NCBI RefSeq assembly: GCF_022539505.1 | Contig: NC_061512.1 | Span: forward strand, 155,789,962 to 155,853,961 | Direction of reading: 5' to 3' | DNA: 64,000 bases | Source of the DNA: Lolium rigidum | Taxonomy: Eukaryota > Streptophyta > Magnoliopsida > Poales > Poaceae | Shown here: positions 34,590-47,300 of the stretch, piece by piece | How positions within the stretch are numbered: the stretch's first letter is position 1 | How the letters are laid out: each line of letters starts with the position of its first letter | Made by a program: the position numbers and the translations under genes | Notes under the pieces: generated by a model | Databases searched by the model: none | Seen by the model: the letters and a program-made list of their open reading frames with translations, nothing else | Told to the model about the DNA's origin: nothing

Positions 34590-35136
34590 GTTCCCTGGGT
34601 ACTCCTGGCATGTCAGCTGGACATCATGCGAAGATTTCCAAGCGCTCGCGGAGGAACTCGACGAGCGCGCTTTCCTATGAGCTATCCATGTTTGTTGCGA
34701 TAGCTGTCGTCTTCTTAGGATCCGTCAGGTTACTTCCTTTGAATTCTTGGAGGTGTCGAAGGTTTGCTCCTTCAGTAGCCTCCCTCCGTCAGGCAGCACA
34801 TCATAATCAGTTGTTAACCTTGACGCCATGTATTCTGCCTGCATCCCGAAAGTTTCTGACAAGCGACGAAAATCCTTGTCGCACTTATCTGCCAGAGCAA
34901 AACTCCCCTTTACTGTAATTGGGCCCTTGGGTCCAGGGAGTCTCCACAACAAGTATGTGTAATGTGGTACCGCCATAAATCTGGCATAAGCGGGTTGTCC
35001 TAACAGAGCATGATACTGTGACAGAAAATCCACAACTTCGAACTCCAGCTTCTCTCTTCTTTAATTCTCTCGGGTTCCAAACTGAACGTCGAGATTGATC
35101 TTTCCCAATGGATAACTTGGCTTCTGATGACCCACA
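34590..35136 (-). pseudogene. Ty3/gypsy pol fragment (protease to RT linker)
   Basis: The minus strand reads PLGKINLDVQFGT near the right edge, then VDFLSQYHALLGQPAYARFM, TYLLWRLPGPKGPITV and DKCDKDFRRLSETFG. After two stops it continues DVQLTCQEYPG near 34600. The order matches the end of the aspartic protease and the linker before reverse transcriptase in grass gypsy polyproteins (family knowledge). The fragment is cut off by the LTR of element A at one end and by the LARD at 35137. A stop at about 35061 and those below 34725 make it non-functional. It is the relic host sequence into which the LARD inserted. Confidence 0.8.
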
Positions 35137-36010
35137 TGTAATATCCCAGGTTTAGAGACAATAAAATGAGAGAACACCAAAGTGTGCATTGCATTCATGC
35201 ATAGAAAATCCGGGGAATTTTCGCGCTTTCAGATAAAACCTGTCACATTAACTAAAGTTTCACTTGACTTGCTGGAACTGAAGTAGATCATCAAGTCAAG
35301 CGCTATAAACTTCACTGTGATCTTTGTTAAAACCTTGTTTTGGGTAGAGATGATTTGATCTATGGATTAGATCAAATGGAATTAGCTTTACAACAACACA
35401 TTCTTTAAGAATCAAACCCTAACTTATTAACACTTAAAAGTTAGCAACTACCTTTGTGTGTAAATTAATTCACTTATAAATAAGGTAAACCATAGGGTCT
35501 AAAGTGCATAAAAGCCACACATTCTTATTTAAATCATAACTTATTAAGTATATGGAATATCATAAAACTAAATCCATTTACATTACGAATTATAGTTCAA
35601 ACTATTTGAATAAAACTAACTATGAGTATTTTGAAACTCATATGATCATGCCTTGGTGAATTCAAACACCAACTATCCAAACTTGAGAAATAACCCTCAA
35701 GATTAACCTTTTCACCAATATTATAATATAAATCCAATCATACATGGTATGATGACTCATCCACAATAATAAAACCATACACATGATATTTAGTAGCAAA
35801 TGCCACTTGGCTATCCAAAAATAAATCATATGAGAGGATAATCTCTATGCCATGTGGGATGAAAATATCTACATGACTTGCTTTCCAAGCTATGCCACCT
35901 CATGCTCAAAGGATTGCTATGGATGAGGGCATGACAACCAAGCACCTTACTCATCAAACCAACACAAGAGTCACCACTTATGTGTCATGATACTAGAGCT
36001 TGCCCAAGCC

Positions 36011-36019
36011 TATAAATAG
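36011..36019 (+). promoter_or_regulatory. TATA box in LARD LTR (upstream promoter)
   Basis: TATAAATAG followed by AGCCACACCCTTCATCCC, a leader-like pyrimidine-rich stretch. The copy in the 3' LTR is at 45257-45265. Confidence 0.5.
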
Positions 36020-37521
36020 AGCCACACCCTTCATCCCTTTAGTCATCTTGTAGCATGATACAAGGAAACACACACATAGAGCCACTCCATACATTAGCTA
36101 GGATCAAGATGAAGAAGCTAGGAGGTGGAGGCATACCACAAGATGCAGGTTTATCAGATTTCCTGAAGAACAAGCTACAGAATATTGCAAGGTAGAATCC
36201 CTAGGCAAACCATATATTTAGAGGATCATATCATCATATCTTTAGTAGGACCTTAGGATATTCCAAGACATTTAGAAGTGAGATAAGTTATAATACTAAT
36301 CATAGCCATGCCCATACAAGAATACTAGAGTAGTACTAATCCTAGTTGTTCAAGTCAATATTTAATCTTGGAGGTGAGAACCCTATTCCAATAACAATAC
36401 CTTAGGAAACCAATTCCATAATCATCACAACTTAGTATTAATTATAAACCCTAAGAATCTAGGATGAGTGTGATGAGAGGAATATTAAATTGGGATTAGT
36501 GAGGAATGAGTGGATCTTGTCTAATGCATGATTATACCTTGTAGACATAGATCATAAGTTAAACCATACGATTATTAGATCTCATCTATCACATAAAATA
36601 ATAAGTATATCACTAGTAATTAAACCCTGCCATGCCTCATGCCTATTTAGACTTCAAATAAGTGAAGCGTCACTAAAACCCTAAACCCTTTCACATAGGA
36701 TCATCATCCACATAAAATCATAAACTCAATCCATTCTCATTACCATTTAATTTAAAACTCTAACCATAATATAAAATACATGGGAACCTTCAATATTGTT
36801 AAGTAATAACAAAACTTAATAACATGTTTACTATGCACTGGTTGTAAACTTCAAATCATTTAAAATAGGTTTGACTCCCAAATTTAAAGAGTTGAGATAA
36901 ATACCTAAACCATTTCTATTTAATTCAAGTCTCACAAAATCTCAATTGAATCCTAAACAAACTATTTGTTTAAAATAATAAAACCATGCAGGGAGCATGA
37001 TTATCAAATTATTTTGATATTCAAATAATTTAGAACTTGCAAAACAAAACAGAATTCAAATTTGAAGTCAACTAACAAATTCAAAACAGAAAATAAAAAA
37101 AAACAGAAAATAGAAAAGAGAGAAAAAGAGAGAAAGCTCACCTGGTCGTGCAGCCCAGCAGCAGCCCAGGACCAGCACCACCTCTACAACCCCTCAGCAG
37201 CCCAGTAACAGCCCAGGAGCTAGCCCAGAACAAGCCCAGCCCGAACCAAATACCGTTTCGGAGTCTTTAAAAATTGTGCGAGAATAAAACACGTCGTCGT
37301 CCTCGTCTCCGTGCACGACAGCGCGGCGAGGCCAGTAGGCCACGACCTCCTCGTCGATAAGCTTGCCCGGATGTCACCAGGACTCTCAGAACCACGCCCA
37401 ACTCGATTCGCGTCCGAGCTTATCCACGCCGAAGAGATCCATGCCAGCCAGAAGCTTCCAGGCATCGCCACATCCCGACCATGGCCGTCGCTGTGTCGAG
37501 GCCTCAGAGCTCCCCTTGGCC

Positions 37522-37530
37522 TATAAATAG
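37522..37530 (+). promoter_or_regulatory. TATA box at the GC-rich island of the LARD LTR
   Basis: TATAAATAG precedes a CT-rich leader (CTCTCTATCTCTCGTATTC) and, about 320 bp downstream, an optimal splice donor ACG|GTGAGT at 37849. The same arrangement is at 46758-46766 and 47084 in the 3' LTR. This is the most likely start of LTR-driven transcription. Confidence 0.55.
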
Positions 37531-40500
37531 GTGGAGCTCATCACCGTATAGTCCTTGTTCTTCGTCGCCCATCCATTTCTTCCAAGAACCTCTCTATCTC
37601 TCGTATTCTTCCATGTACTGTCGCCGGCGTCGATGACGAACCCGACGGTACAAGCCATCCCGGAGTCCATGGCGTGGCTCAGTCGACGCGCCTGGCCGCG
37701 TAGATCACCCTGGAGGAGCAGAGCATCAAGGGGAGCCAAGTCGAGGAGGAATTTCGGCGTTCCCTTTCCCTCGGGTTCGCCGGGAAATCATCAATCGCCG
37801 TCGTCTCCGTCGACCATCGCCGGAGCCGACCACACCTTGAGATTCACGGTGAGTTAGCGCGTCTGTAGAGCATACTCTCGCTTCCTAGAACCGTCTCTAG
37901 CTCGCAATCGATATTTGGCCGGAGTAAACCGCCGCGGAAGGAGGTCGCCGACATAGCTCCGGTGGTCCTCTGAGGAGGGTGACCACACTATCGTACTCGT
38001 TAGATTCCAGGGAGTCGAAATCCATCGGTAGCTCGTCTTGGGGGGCATTAAAACGGCGGCGCCGTCCTCAGCAGACCGCCGGCGGTTAAACGCCGGTGAG
38101 GTCAAGAACGCGGTCAAGGTTGACCGGTCCTTGCCGCGTGGCTGCTGAGGTGGACACGCAGTCCCACCTGTCCGTCTCTCTGTGTGTAATCGAATCGGTA
38201 TGTTTAGTATTTAGGTTAATTTCAAATTCCAGTAAGTAGCTAAAACTTTGCAAAATTCTAGAAAATTCATATCAACTCAGAAAATTATGAATAATATATC
38301 AAAATGTTCACAAAAATAAACTCTGCCCAAATAAAATATAAAACAAAAATGTGTGTCAAAATAAAAATTCACTTATTTTTAACCTTATTAATTATGCCAT
38401 TTCAATTATTTAAAATACAATTTGAATTCAATAATTAGTGAAGTTTCAAAATTAAATTTTAACTATTCAGTAACTTAAATATTAACTTAAATATTTGCAT
38501 TAACTTAAATATTAGCGGTAATTCATAAACCCTAATTTGCAAATTACCATTTACTATTTTCTTTAAATAGTAAAACCTCAAGAAAAGATTATAAGCCAAT
38601 ATTATTTTGGTAAATCAAAACTTATTTACTTAAACATCTTTAGTTAACAAGTTGATTATTTTAAACCCTAATAACAATTATTAAACCCTGATTCTTAATT
38701 AAACCAAAATAGGAGTACTCTAATTATTAATTCTTGTGAACATGAATAAAATGTCAAACCATTATTAGTGTTGTTTCAAAGTAAATAGTAATCACACCTA
38801 TCTTGTAAATTATCATTTGTAGAGTTGTACCATAATTTAGAAACCCTAATTCTAACATAAACATGAACCTTGAACCCATTATTTCATGTGATCATTCCAC
38901 CTTAGAACCAACTCTAAAAACCCTAGATATGTGTCACATATGATCATGGGAGATTTACTTGGCATATAGAACCCTAATTAGCAACAATTGAATACATGCT
39001 TAGGATCCACTAGCATAAAACCAAGTCACATGAGATTATCATTTCATGTCCCATTCTTAGTTAAAACCTATATGATCCACTAATGTCACCTAGGTATAAA
39101 CCCTAACTTGTTACTACAGGTTAGCACCATTGATCATCAATCCTATATATCACACCATTAGGATCAACCTCAACCATCAAACCCTAGTAGCACCATAATG
39201 ATAAACCCTAGTACCAATCTTGTGTAGCAATTCACAACACATGCTCCTATTACACTAAAACCTACTTAGGAAATAATAAGCCACTTAGCTTAGAAACCAT
39301 TAAAGACTATTTAGTAAAGCAATAGTGAAACCATAGTAAACCTAATAACAAACCTATGGAACCATCTTAATAACCATTCTTTGATATGATGTATATGGGA
39401 AACCATAGTAATAAACCTACCATACTTGTTGTATATAGAACCAATTCAACTTAAGAACCCAACTAGTTCCTATTAGTGGAACTAAATGAATTCAATAGTA
39501 AACCCTAGAAAGCCATAGCTCCTATGTATAGTAGTTCATATTCTTATTTAACCTGTTCTTCAAAAGTTATTCTTTAGAAGTACAAATGTCAATCAACCCA
39601 TAGAAGCCATAGTTCCTCTTTGAAATACTCATTATTTCTTAATTAACATGTTCTTCAAAAGTTATTCTTTTGAAGTATAGCATAAGTAATCATCAACCAT
39701 GACCTGTAGAACTTAAAATTGACAACTGTTCTTTACATATTATTCCATCACTATTCTGTATGTGTATGATTGTTAGGATGTCTAATATCACTTGGTTATG
39801 ATGCTAATATAACCAAACCCTAATAAGAACCTTGTTTGAGAACCATTCTAAAAGTGCAACCAACCTAAAGAAATCTTTACAACTCATACATCCTAAATCA
39901 TCGAGATTAGGTTACGCTCGGGACGATTGCATCTCATATTATGCATTATAGCATCTTTGCCAGTTCTTTAAACATTGTCCTTACCGGACGATGGTGGTAT
40001 TTCAGAATTTGGAGTTATCACGTATCGAAGCTTTTGCCCGCATAATCTTGCGGTCAAGAAAGGCAAGTTCATCGCTTGCTCATGTCATTTGATTATTTTT
40101 ATCAAACTATATGCAAAGTACTATACTTATCACTCATGCATTGAAAAGCAAATATTATTTTACAATTATGAATATGACTATGTGGTGGGCAATGGAACCA
40201 TGGTATGTGTTGATATGGTGGAGGTTCCATTGCAATGGGTTATATCACCCTAGGATTAATTACCAATGCCGTCCAGGTGATTCTAGCGCCGTACATATCG
40301 CGTTATCCATAAGATCTATAATGGCTGCGGGGAAGTCAGTCTGTATCTTTTCCCTTCGCACGCCAACGGATGGTAGAGACGGTGGGGTGTTGGAGGCTAC
40401 TGCCGCAATAGGTTGGGATATCCTTTTAAATCCCCATCCATTAGTGATGTTAATCTCTACCATCTATGAGGGATTGTCCGGAGTACACCATGAGTAAAGC

Positions 40501-41434
40501 CGTATTATCGGGGGAAGTCTACCGGAGGTGTACGGTCGGACAAAAGGGTGGGTTTGCGGGGTCGCGGAGAAGGCGGTGATTGGCTTGGATCTTATACTTG
40601 GGCCTCACACCAAAGGAAGTGTGGACGGGGACATACTCTCGGCCGGCAACATGGTTAAGATCTCTTGTGGGGTAAAGTAACGCACCTCTGCGAGAGGGTA
40701 TCAAGAATTGTGACTTGTCACTCCTCGTTCCGGGAAGGAAGCTGCGAACGCGGCGAGGAAAGGAACTCCACGAAGTTCTAGTCAACCTGTGAAGACCGAC
40801 GGGCATAGTTTTCGAATAAAATAAACCTTTTGAAGAAATGTTTATGAAAACTTGCATTGGCCTATGACTTTCGGTCTATGGCTGTAGCTAGTGCATGATA
40901 CACCTATTTCCTAATATGAACTTGCTTGAGTACGCTCGTACTCATTCTATCTCGTTTGAACCCCCTTCTTAGAGCAATGCACCGAAGGAGAAACTACCGT
41001 GGAACTCGAAGACAAAGGAGACAACTGCAACAAGATGAAGAATCCAATCAAAGGAGTTAATGGAGTCAACTTCCGCATCAGCTAAAATGGAAAACCTAGA
41101 CTAGTAATAGAAGGGAACCTTTCCCTAATCCTAGCACCTAAGTAGCTAGAATTCTATAGCAAGCCAAGTAGCTCTTGAACTGGAGTTAGCAATAAGATAG
41201 ACTACGAGTCGTTCTTCTGGAGCTTTATTTGAAGTTTTACCTCACTCGTAAAGTAGGAGGCTGTGTGGATCTTATGTAAACGGTTCGTGTGTACTTCTAT
41301 AGACATACCTTGGACTCGCATATGTTTCGTTGTACCACTGCGAGGGATGTAATATGGGTGGAACGGTGTTTCACTTGTGTTATGTCAACGACTTGTGTAC
41401 TACACCATGCAGTGGTACGCTGGGTCACCGCAGC

Positions 41435-41447
41435 TGGTATCAGAGCA
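41435..41447 (+). other. Primer-binding site of LARD
   Basis: TGGTATCAGAGCA, complementary to the 3' end of initiator tRNA-Met, two bases after the 5' LTR end. Confidence 0.9.
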
Positions 41448-44361
41448 AATGCTTTGACCCTAGGATTAAAACCCTTTAAAGGAGACCTATAGGTTTGGTA
41501 GTGTCTATAGGAAGATGTCTTAGTTAAACCAACTATTCTTTTGACTTGAGATGGGTATTCACTTGAGAATAATCCTGACACACTTGAGTCAATCTTTCTT
41601 ATCTATCTTTCTTTAGTAAAGTGAATTAGTTATCTTGTTTCATTCCAAAATAAATAGAACACCATTGAAGCTTAAGATAATGGGTGGTAGTAGACCATAG
41701 TTGGTATACAATACATGGTAGTCCAAAGAGAGGATACAACCATAAGGAAGATATCCTATTGGAAGAAGTATACCAATGCAAGTTATGGTTAAGTAAGAAT
41801 CATATAAAATGTCAAATGACTGATGTTAAGTAAGGGAGATAAGTTCTATAATGTAGTATATGCCTATGATGAGTCAATCATAGGAGGCAAGGAAGAGTGA
41901 TAGGAGTCATATAAGTCTACTTTTCATGGTAGAGTTGGTAATCATATATGATTCGCTTGAGAATCAAGATGTGATGGAGTAGAACATCATAAGTACGATA
42001 ACAAAAGGATGATGAGGAGTAAGATTTAAGGAATAATTCGAAAGCTTAGGCCTTAAAATCCTGGAAACTGTGTCAAGCATGTTAGAACCATAGTCCTTAA
42101 TTTAAAGAAGGCTTATTGAGAGCATGTCACATAGAGAAATCATAGAGTTATAGGTGGTATATTCTAAACAATCATGTTTTTAGAGTAGACATGTTAGAAC
42201 TAATTGTATTATAGGAAGTAGTCCTCAATAGCACATATATGGTATACTATTTTGTTAGTACTTCCAAAGAAAACTAGGTTAACTTCAACTATCCCAGGCC
42301 ATTTTGTTTCAAGTTTGTCTCATTGCAAATGTGCAATTAAGATAAATGTTGAGACAAATAGTAGAAATTCACGTATTCGTGCTAAGTATCACGACCTAAA
42401 CCTATGTAATGTGGTGTTATATACTACACATCTGATCCTGATGTTTAGGGATGTCTTACCCAACTGCTATATTCAGGCATATAAGGATGTGTATTATGAA
42501 CACAAAGCTGAATCTTCTTGGATTTTATTGGATTTTCATTGATTGACTAGATCCATACATGAAGTTTGACTTTGATATGCAAATGCATGTTGCAATATCA
42601 AGCTCTTACTTGATGTTATAGGTCTAGAGGGTAAAGGTATTCGTGTGAGGAAGTGACGAATTCTGAAGATTTTGAAGATAAGATGAAGGTTCACTTGAAG
42701 AAGGAAGTAAAGTTGTGGGAAGTAACCACAATACTCCGAAGGAAGGACCAATCAAAACTCACTTTTATCCTTAATCAAGGAGTATTTCAACATGGAAGTA
42801 CCATAAAAGTGAGAAAAATAGTGAATATGAAGTAGTAGAAGTGGAGCCGTATGCATTATGGAAGAAGGGAATGCAAGCGAAGTCACTTACAATACTATTT
42901 TCATAGTGTCAACAAGTGGTTTCTTGCAAAACAAACCCTGGAAGAAGGAAAATAGACAAGTGAAGTCGTAGGCTGGTATAATAAGACCATGGCTGATATA
43001 GGATAACCATGAAGAGAAAGAATGTTAAGTGAGGTATATCTTATCTAAAACTATGTAAGTAGCCACGAGCTGGTAGGTAGATAATTGACTAGAACCATAA
43101 CATAGCCACAAGTTGGTATCCAATAAGCTACATACTGGTACTAGGTAGTATGCAGCTGGTACCGGATAGCCACGACTCGAACATTTCTTTACCTAAAAGA
43201 AAGGGGATTCCGCGACTAGTATTTCACGATTGGTATCTCGTAAGCTGGTAAATTTTTTTAATTGGAGGATTCATAATGGATACCCACAACTGAGTGGATA
43301 CACCACAAAGAATTCTTCGTGAGACTCTAGAAAAGTACAAACTACAAGTTAGACCAAGACTAAACTTCTAACCTTGGGGTTTAATGATTAGAAGAAAGGA
43401 AGTTTGAAGATCATTAGTAAACTCCAAGGGGAGAGGAAGGTTGAAGGAGAAGTATTAAAATATGATTTGGAGTATGATAGACGGAGAAAAAGGTCGAGGC
43501 GAGAGGAAGTCCGATCTTATTTTTATAAGGTTGTTGGGAATAACCCATATAAAAGTACTCTCGGGAGGTTGTCGGACAGAAGCCGAGGTTCATATCTCGA
43601 AGAAGTAAGGGTTAGACCTTAACTTAAGTAGGTAATTGTAATTACTCGAAACCAAGAGAACTTAAGTAAGCCTTAGATAATGAAGTTGGAGGAAGAAGAT
43701 ATTGGAAGACAATCAAGGCCAAAGAAAACAAAAGACCGAAGGGTTTGACCATACCAAAACTAATGATTATTAGAAAGATTCCTTTCATGGAACCTAAAGA
43801 ACCAAAAGGAAGATAACTAGCTTAAAACTAGAAGCCATGATTGGATGGACTAAATGAGTCTAATCCATTCGTAGGACTAAACAACCAGGACCATGCCTAT
43901 CGTAATACCTTACCAAGTACCATTACTTTCGTTATGGTAGTAAGGGAAAACAATACCCTACCTTAAATAAATCTTTTAAAATTAAGGTTTGAGTATCGCA
44001 ATTTAGTAAATCGTAGTGCCATATTACACCGCAGTCTGGATTACTTGCAATTTGGTAGAACCAAGTTTTAAGTACCTAAATAGGAAGATGTCACCATAGC
44101 CATTAGTAAAGTCCATTAACTCAATAAGATGTCCTAATCCAAGAATTTTTGGATAGTAAGCCTATAAGCTTAGAGTGTTGAAAGAAATCATAGAATTGAA
44201 GAAAGTATCAATGCCAGATATCAGAAGAATCCGGAAGGATATGGACAAGGGATATATCCAATTATATCTAATGAGATCACCATGGACTTTGAAAGGATGG
44301 TGATCTGTTCAAGACATTTCAACATTCCAAAACATGAGAGCGTTTGAACTTCGGGACGAAG
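41448..44361 (+). other. LARD interior, essentially non-coding
   Basis: 2.9 kb with only short open frames (largest about 96 codons, 42252-42542), none resembling gag, protease, RT or integrase. A degenerate short-period repeat with the core CTGGTA lies at about 42970-43290. Just before the purine tract, 44332-44385 reads MRAFELRDEVQFKGERL with its stop formed by the first bases of the LTR, as at the end of chromovirus pol genes. Confidence 0.75.
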
Positions 44362-44382
44362 TTCAGTTTAAGGGGGAGAGGC
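44362..44382 (+). other. Polypurine tract of LARD
   Basis: TTCAGTTTAAGGGGGAGAGGC directly upstream of the 3' LTR start TGTAATATCCC. Confidence 0.8.
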
Positions 44383-47300
44383 TGTAATATCCCAGGTTTA
44401 GAGACAATAAAATGAGAGAACACCAAAGTGTGCATTGCATTCATGCATAGAAAATCCGGGGAATTTTCGCGCTTTCAAATAAAACCTGTCACAGTAACTA
44501 AAGTTTCACTTGACTTGCTGGAACTGAAGTAGATCATCAAGTCAAGCGCTATAAACTTCACTGTGATCTTTGTTAAAACCTTGTTTTGGGTAGAGATGAT
44601 TTGATCTATGGATTAGATCAAATGGAATTAGCTTTACAACAACACATTCTTTAAGAATCAAACCCTAACTTATTAACACTTAAAAGTTAGCAACTACCTT
44701 TGTGTGTAAATTAATTCACTTATAAATAAGGTAAACCATAGGGTCTAAAGTGCATAAAAGCCACACATTCTTATTTAAATCATAACTTATTAAGTATATG
44801 GAATATCATAAAACTAAATCCATTTACATTACGAATTATAGTTCAAACTATTTGAATAAAACTAACTATGAGTATTTTGAAACTCATATGATCATGCCTT
44901 GGTGAATTCAAACACCAACTATCCAAACTTGAGAAATAACCCTCAACATTAACCTTTTCACCAATATTATAATATAAATCCAATCATACATGGTATGATG
45001 ACTCATCCACAATAATAAAACCATACACATGATATTTAGTAGCAAATGCCACTTGGCTATCCAAAAATAAATCATATGAGAGGATAATCTCTATGCCATG
45101 TGGGATGAAAATATCTACATGACTTGCTTTCCAAGCTATGCCACCTCATGCTCAAAGGATTGCTATGGATGAGGGCATGACAACCAAGCACCTTACTCAT
45201 CAAACCAACACAAGAGTCACCACTTATGTGTCATGATACTAGAGCTTGCCCAAGCCTATAAATAGAGCCACACCCTTCATCCCTTTAGTCATCTTGTAGC
45301 ATGATACAAGGAAACACACACATAGAGCCACTCCATACATTAGCTAGGATCAAGATGAAGAAGCTAGGAGGTGGAGGCATACCACAAGATGCGGGTTTAT
45401 CAGATTTCTCGAAGAACAAGCTACGAGAATATTGCAAGGTAGAATCCCTAGGCAAACCATATATTTAGAGGATCATATCATCATATCTTTAGTAGGACCT
45501 TAGGATATTCCAAGACATTTAGAAGTGAGATAAGTTATAATACTAATCATAGCCATGCCCATACAAGAATACTAGAGTAGTACTAATCCTAGTTGTTCAA
45601 GTCAATATTTAATCTTGGAGGTGAGAACCCTATTCCAATAACAATACCTTAGGAAACCAATTCCATAATCATCACAACTTAGTATTAATTATAAACCCTA
45701 AGAATCTAGGATGAGTGTGATGAGAGGAATATTAAATTGGGATTAGTGAGGAATGAGTGGATCTTGTCTAATGCATGATTATACCTTGTAGACATAGATC
45801 ATAAGTTAAACCATACGATTATTAGATCTCATCTATCACATAAAATAATAAGTATATCACTAGTAATTAAACCACTGCCATGCCTCATGCCTATTTAGAC
45901 TTCAAATAAGTGAAGCGTCACTAAAACCCTAAACCCTTTCACATAGGATCATCATCCACATAAAATCATAAACTCAATCCATTCTCATTACCATTTAATT
46001 TAAAACTCTAACCATAATATAAAATACATGGGAACCTTCAATATTGTTAAATTATAACAAAACTTAATGACATGTTTACCATGCACTGGTTATAAACTTC
46101 AAATCATTCAAAATAGGTTTGATTTCCAAATTTAAAGAGTTGAGATAAATACCTAAACCATTTCTATTTAATTCAAGTCTCACAAGATCTCAATTGAATC
46201 CTAACCAAACTATTTGTTTAAAATAATAAAACCATGCAGGGAGCATGATTATCAAATTATTTTGATATTCAAATAATTTAGAACTTGCAAAACAAAACAG
46301 AATTCAAATTTGAAGTCAACTAACAAATTCAAAACAGAAAATAAAAAAAACAGAAAATAGAAAAGAGAGAAAAAGAGAGAAAGCTCACCTGGTCGTGCAG
46401 CCCAGGACCAGCACCACCTCTACAACCCCTCAGCAGCCCAGTAACAGCCCAGGAGCTAGCCCAGAACAAGCCCAGCCCGAACCAAATACCGTTTCGGAGT
46501 CTTTAAAAATTGTGCGAGAATAAAACACGTCGTCGTCCTCGTCTCCGTGCACGACAGCGCGGCGAGGCCAGTAGGCCACGACCTCCTCGTCGATAAGCTT
46601 GCCCGGATGTCACCAGGAGTCTCAGAACCACGCCCAACTCGATTCGCGTCCGAGCTTATCCACGCCGAAGAGATCCATGCCAGCCAGAAGCTTCCAGGCA
46701 TCGCCACATCCCGACCATGGTCGTCGCCGTGTCGAGGCCTCAGAGCTCCCCTCGGCCTATAAATAGGTGGATCTCATCACCGTATAGTCCTTGTTCTTCG
46801 TCGCCCATCCATTTCTTCCCAGAACCTCTCTATCTCTCGTATTCTTCCATGTACTGTCGCCGGCGTCGATGACGAACCCGACGGTACAAGCCATCCCGGA
46901 GTCCATGGCGTGGCTCAGTCGACGCGCCTGGCCGCGTAGATCACCCTGGAGGAGCGAGCATCAAGGGGAGCCAAGTCGAGGAGGAATTTCGGCGTTCCCT
47001 TTCCCTCGGGTTCGCCGGGAAATCATCAATCGCCGTCGTCTCCGTCGACCATCGCCGGAGCCGACCACACCTTGAGATTCACGGTGAGTTAGCGCGTCTG
47101 TAGAGCATACTCTCGCTTCCTAGAACCGTCTCTAGCTCGCAATCGATATTTGGCCGGAGTAAACCGCCGCGGAAGGAGGTCGCCGACATAGCTCCGGTGG
47201 TCCTCTGAGGAGGGTGACCACACTATCGTACTCGTTAGATTCCAGGGAGTCGAAATCCATCGGTAGCTCGTCTTGGGGGGCATTAAAACGGCGGCGCCGT

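Larger units (their letters stand above)
35137..41432 (+). repeat. LARD 5' LTR
   Basis: 6296 bp. It is AT-rich except for a GC-rich island of about 1 kb (37140-38190). Two TATA boxes, TATAAATAG, lie at 36011-36019 and 37522-37530. At least a dozen AAACCCTA words occur, mostly between 38525 and 39830. Compared with the 3' copy it carries an 11-bp CAGCCCAGCAG extension near 37155, lacks an insertion near 38480, and keeps 14 bp near 40867 that the 3' copy has lost. Confidence 0.92.

Noticed and set aside
43404..43622. A 72-codon basic frame in the LARD interior as a gag remnant
   Set aside because: No gag motif and low complexity; could not be supported.
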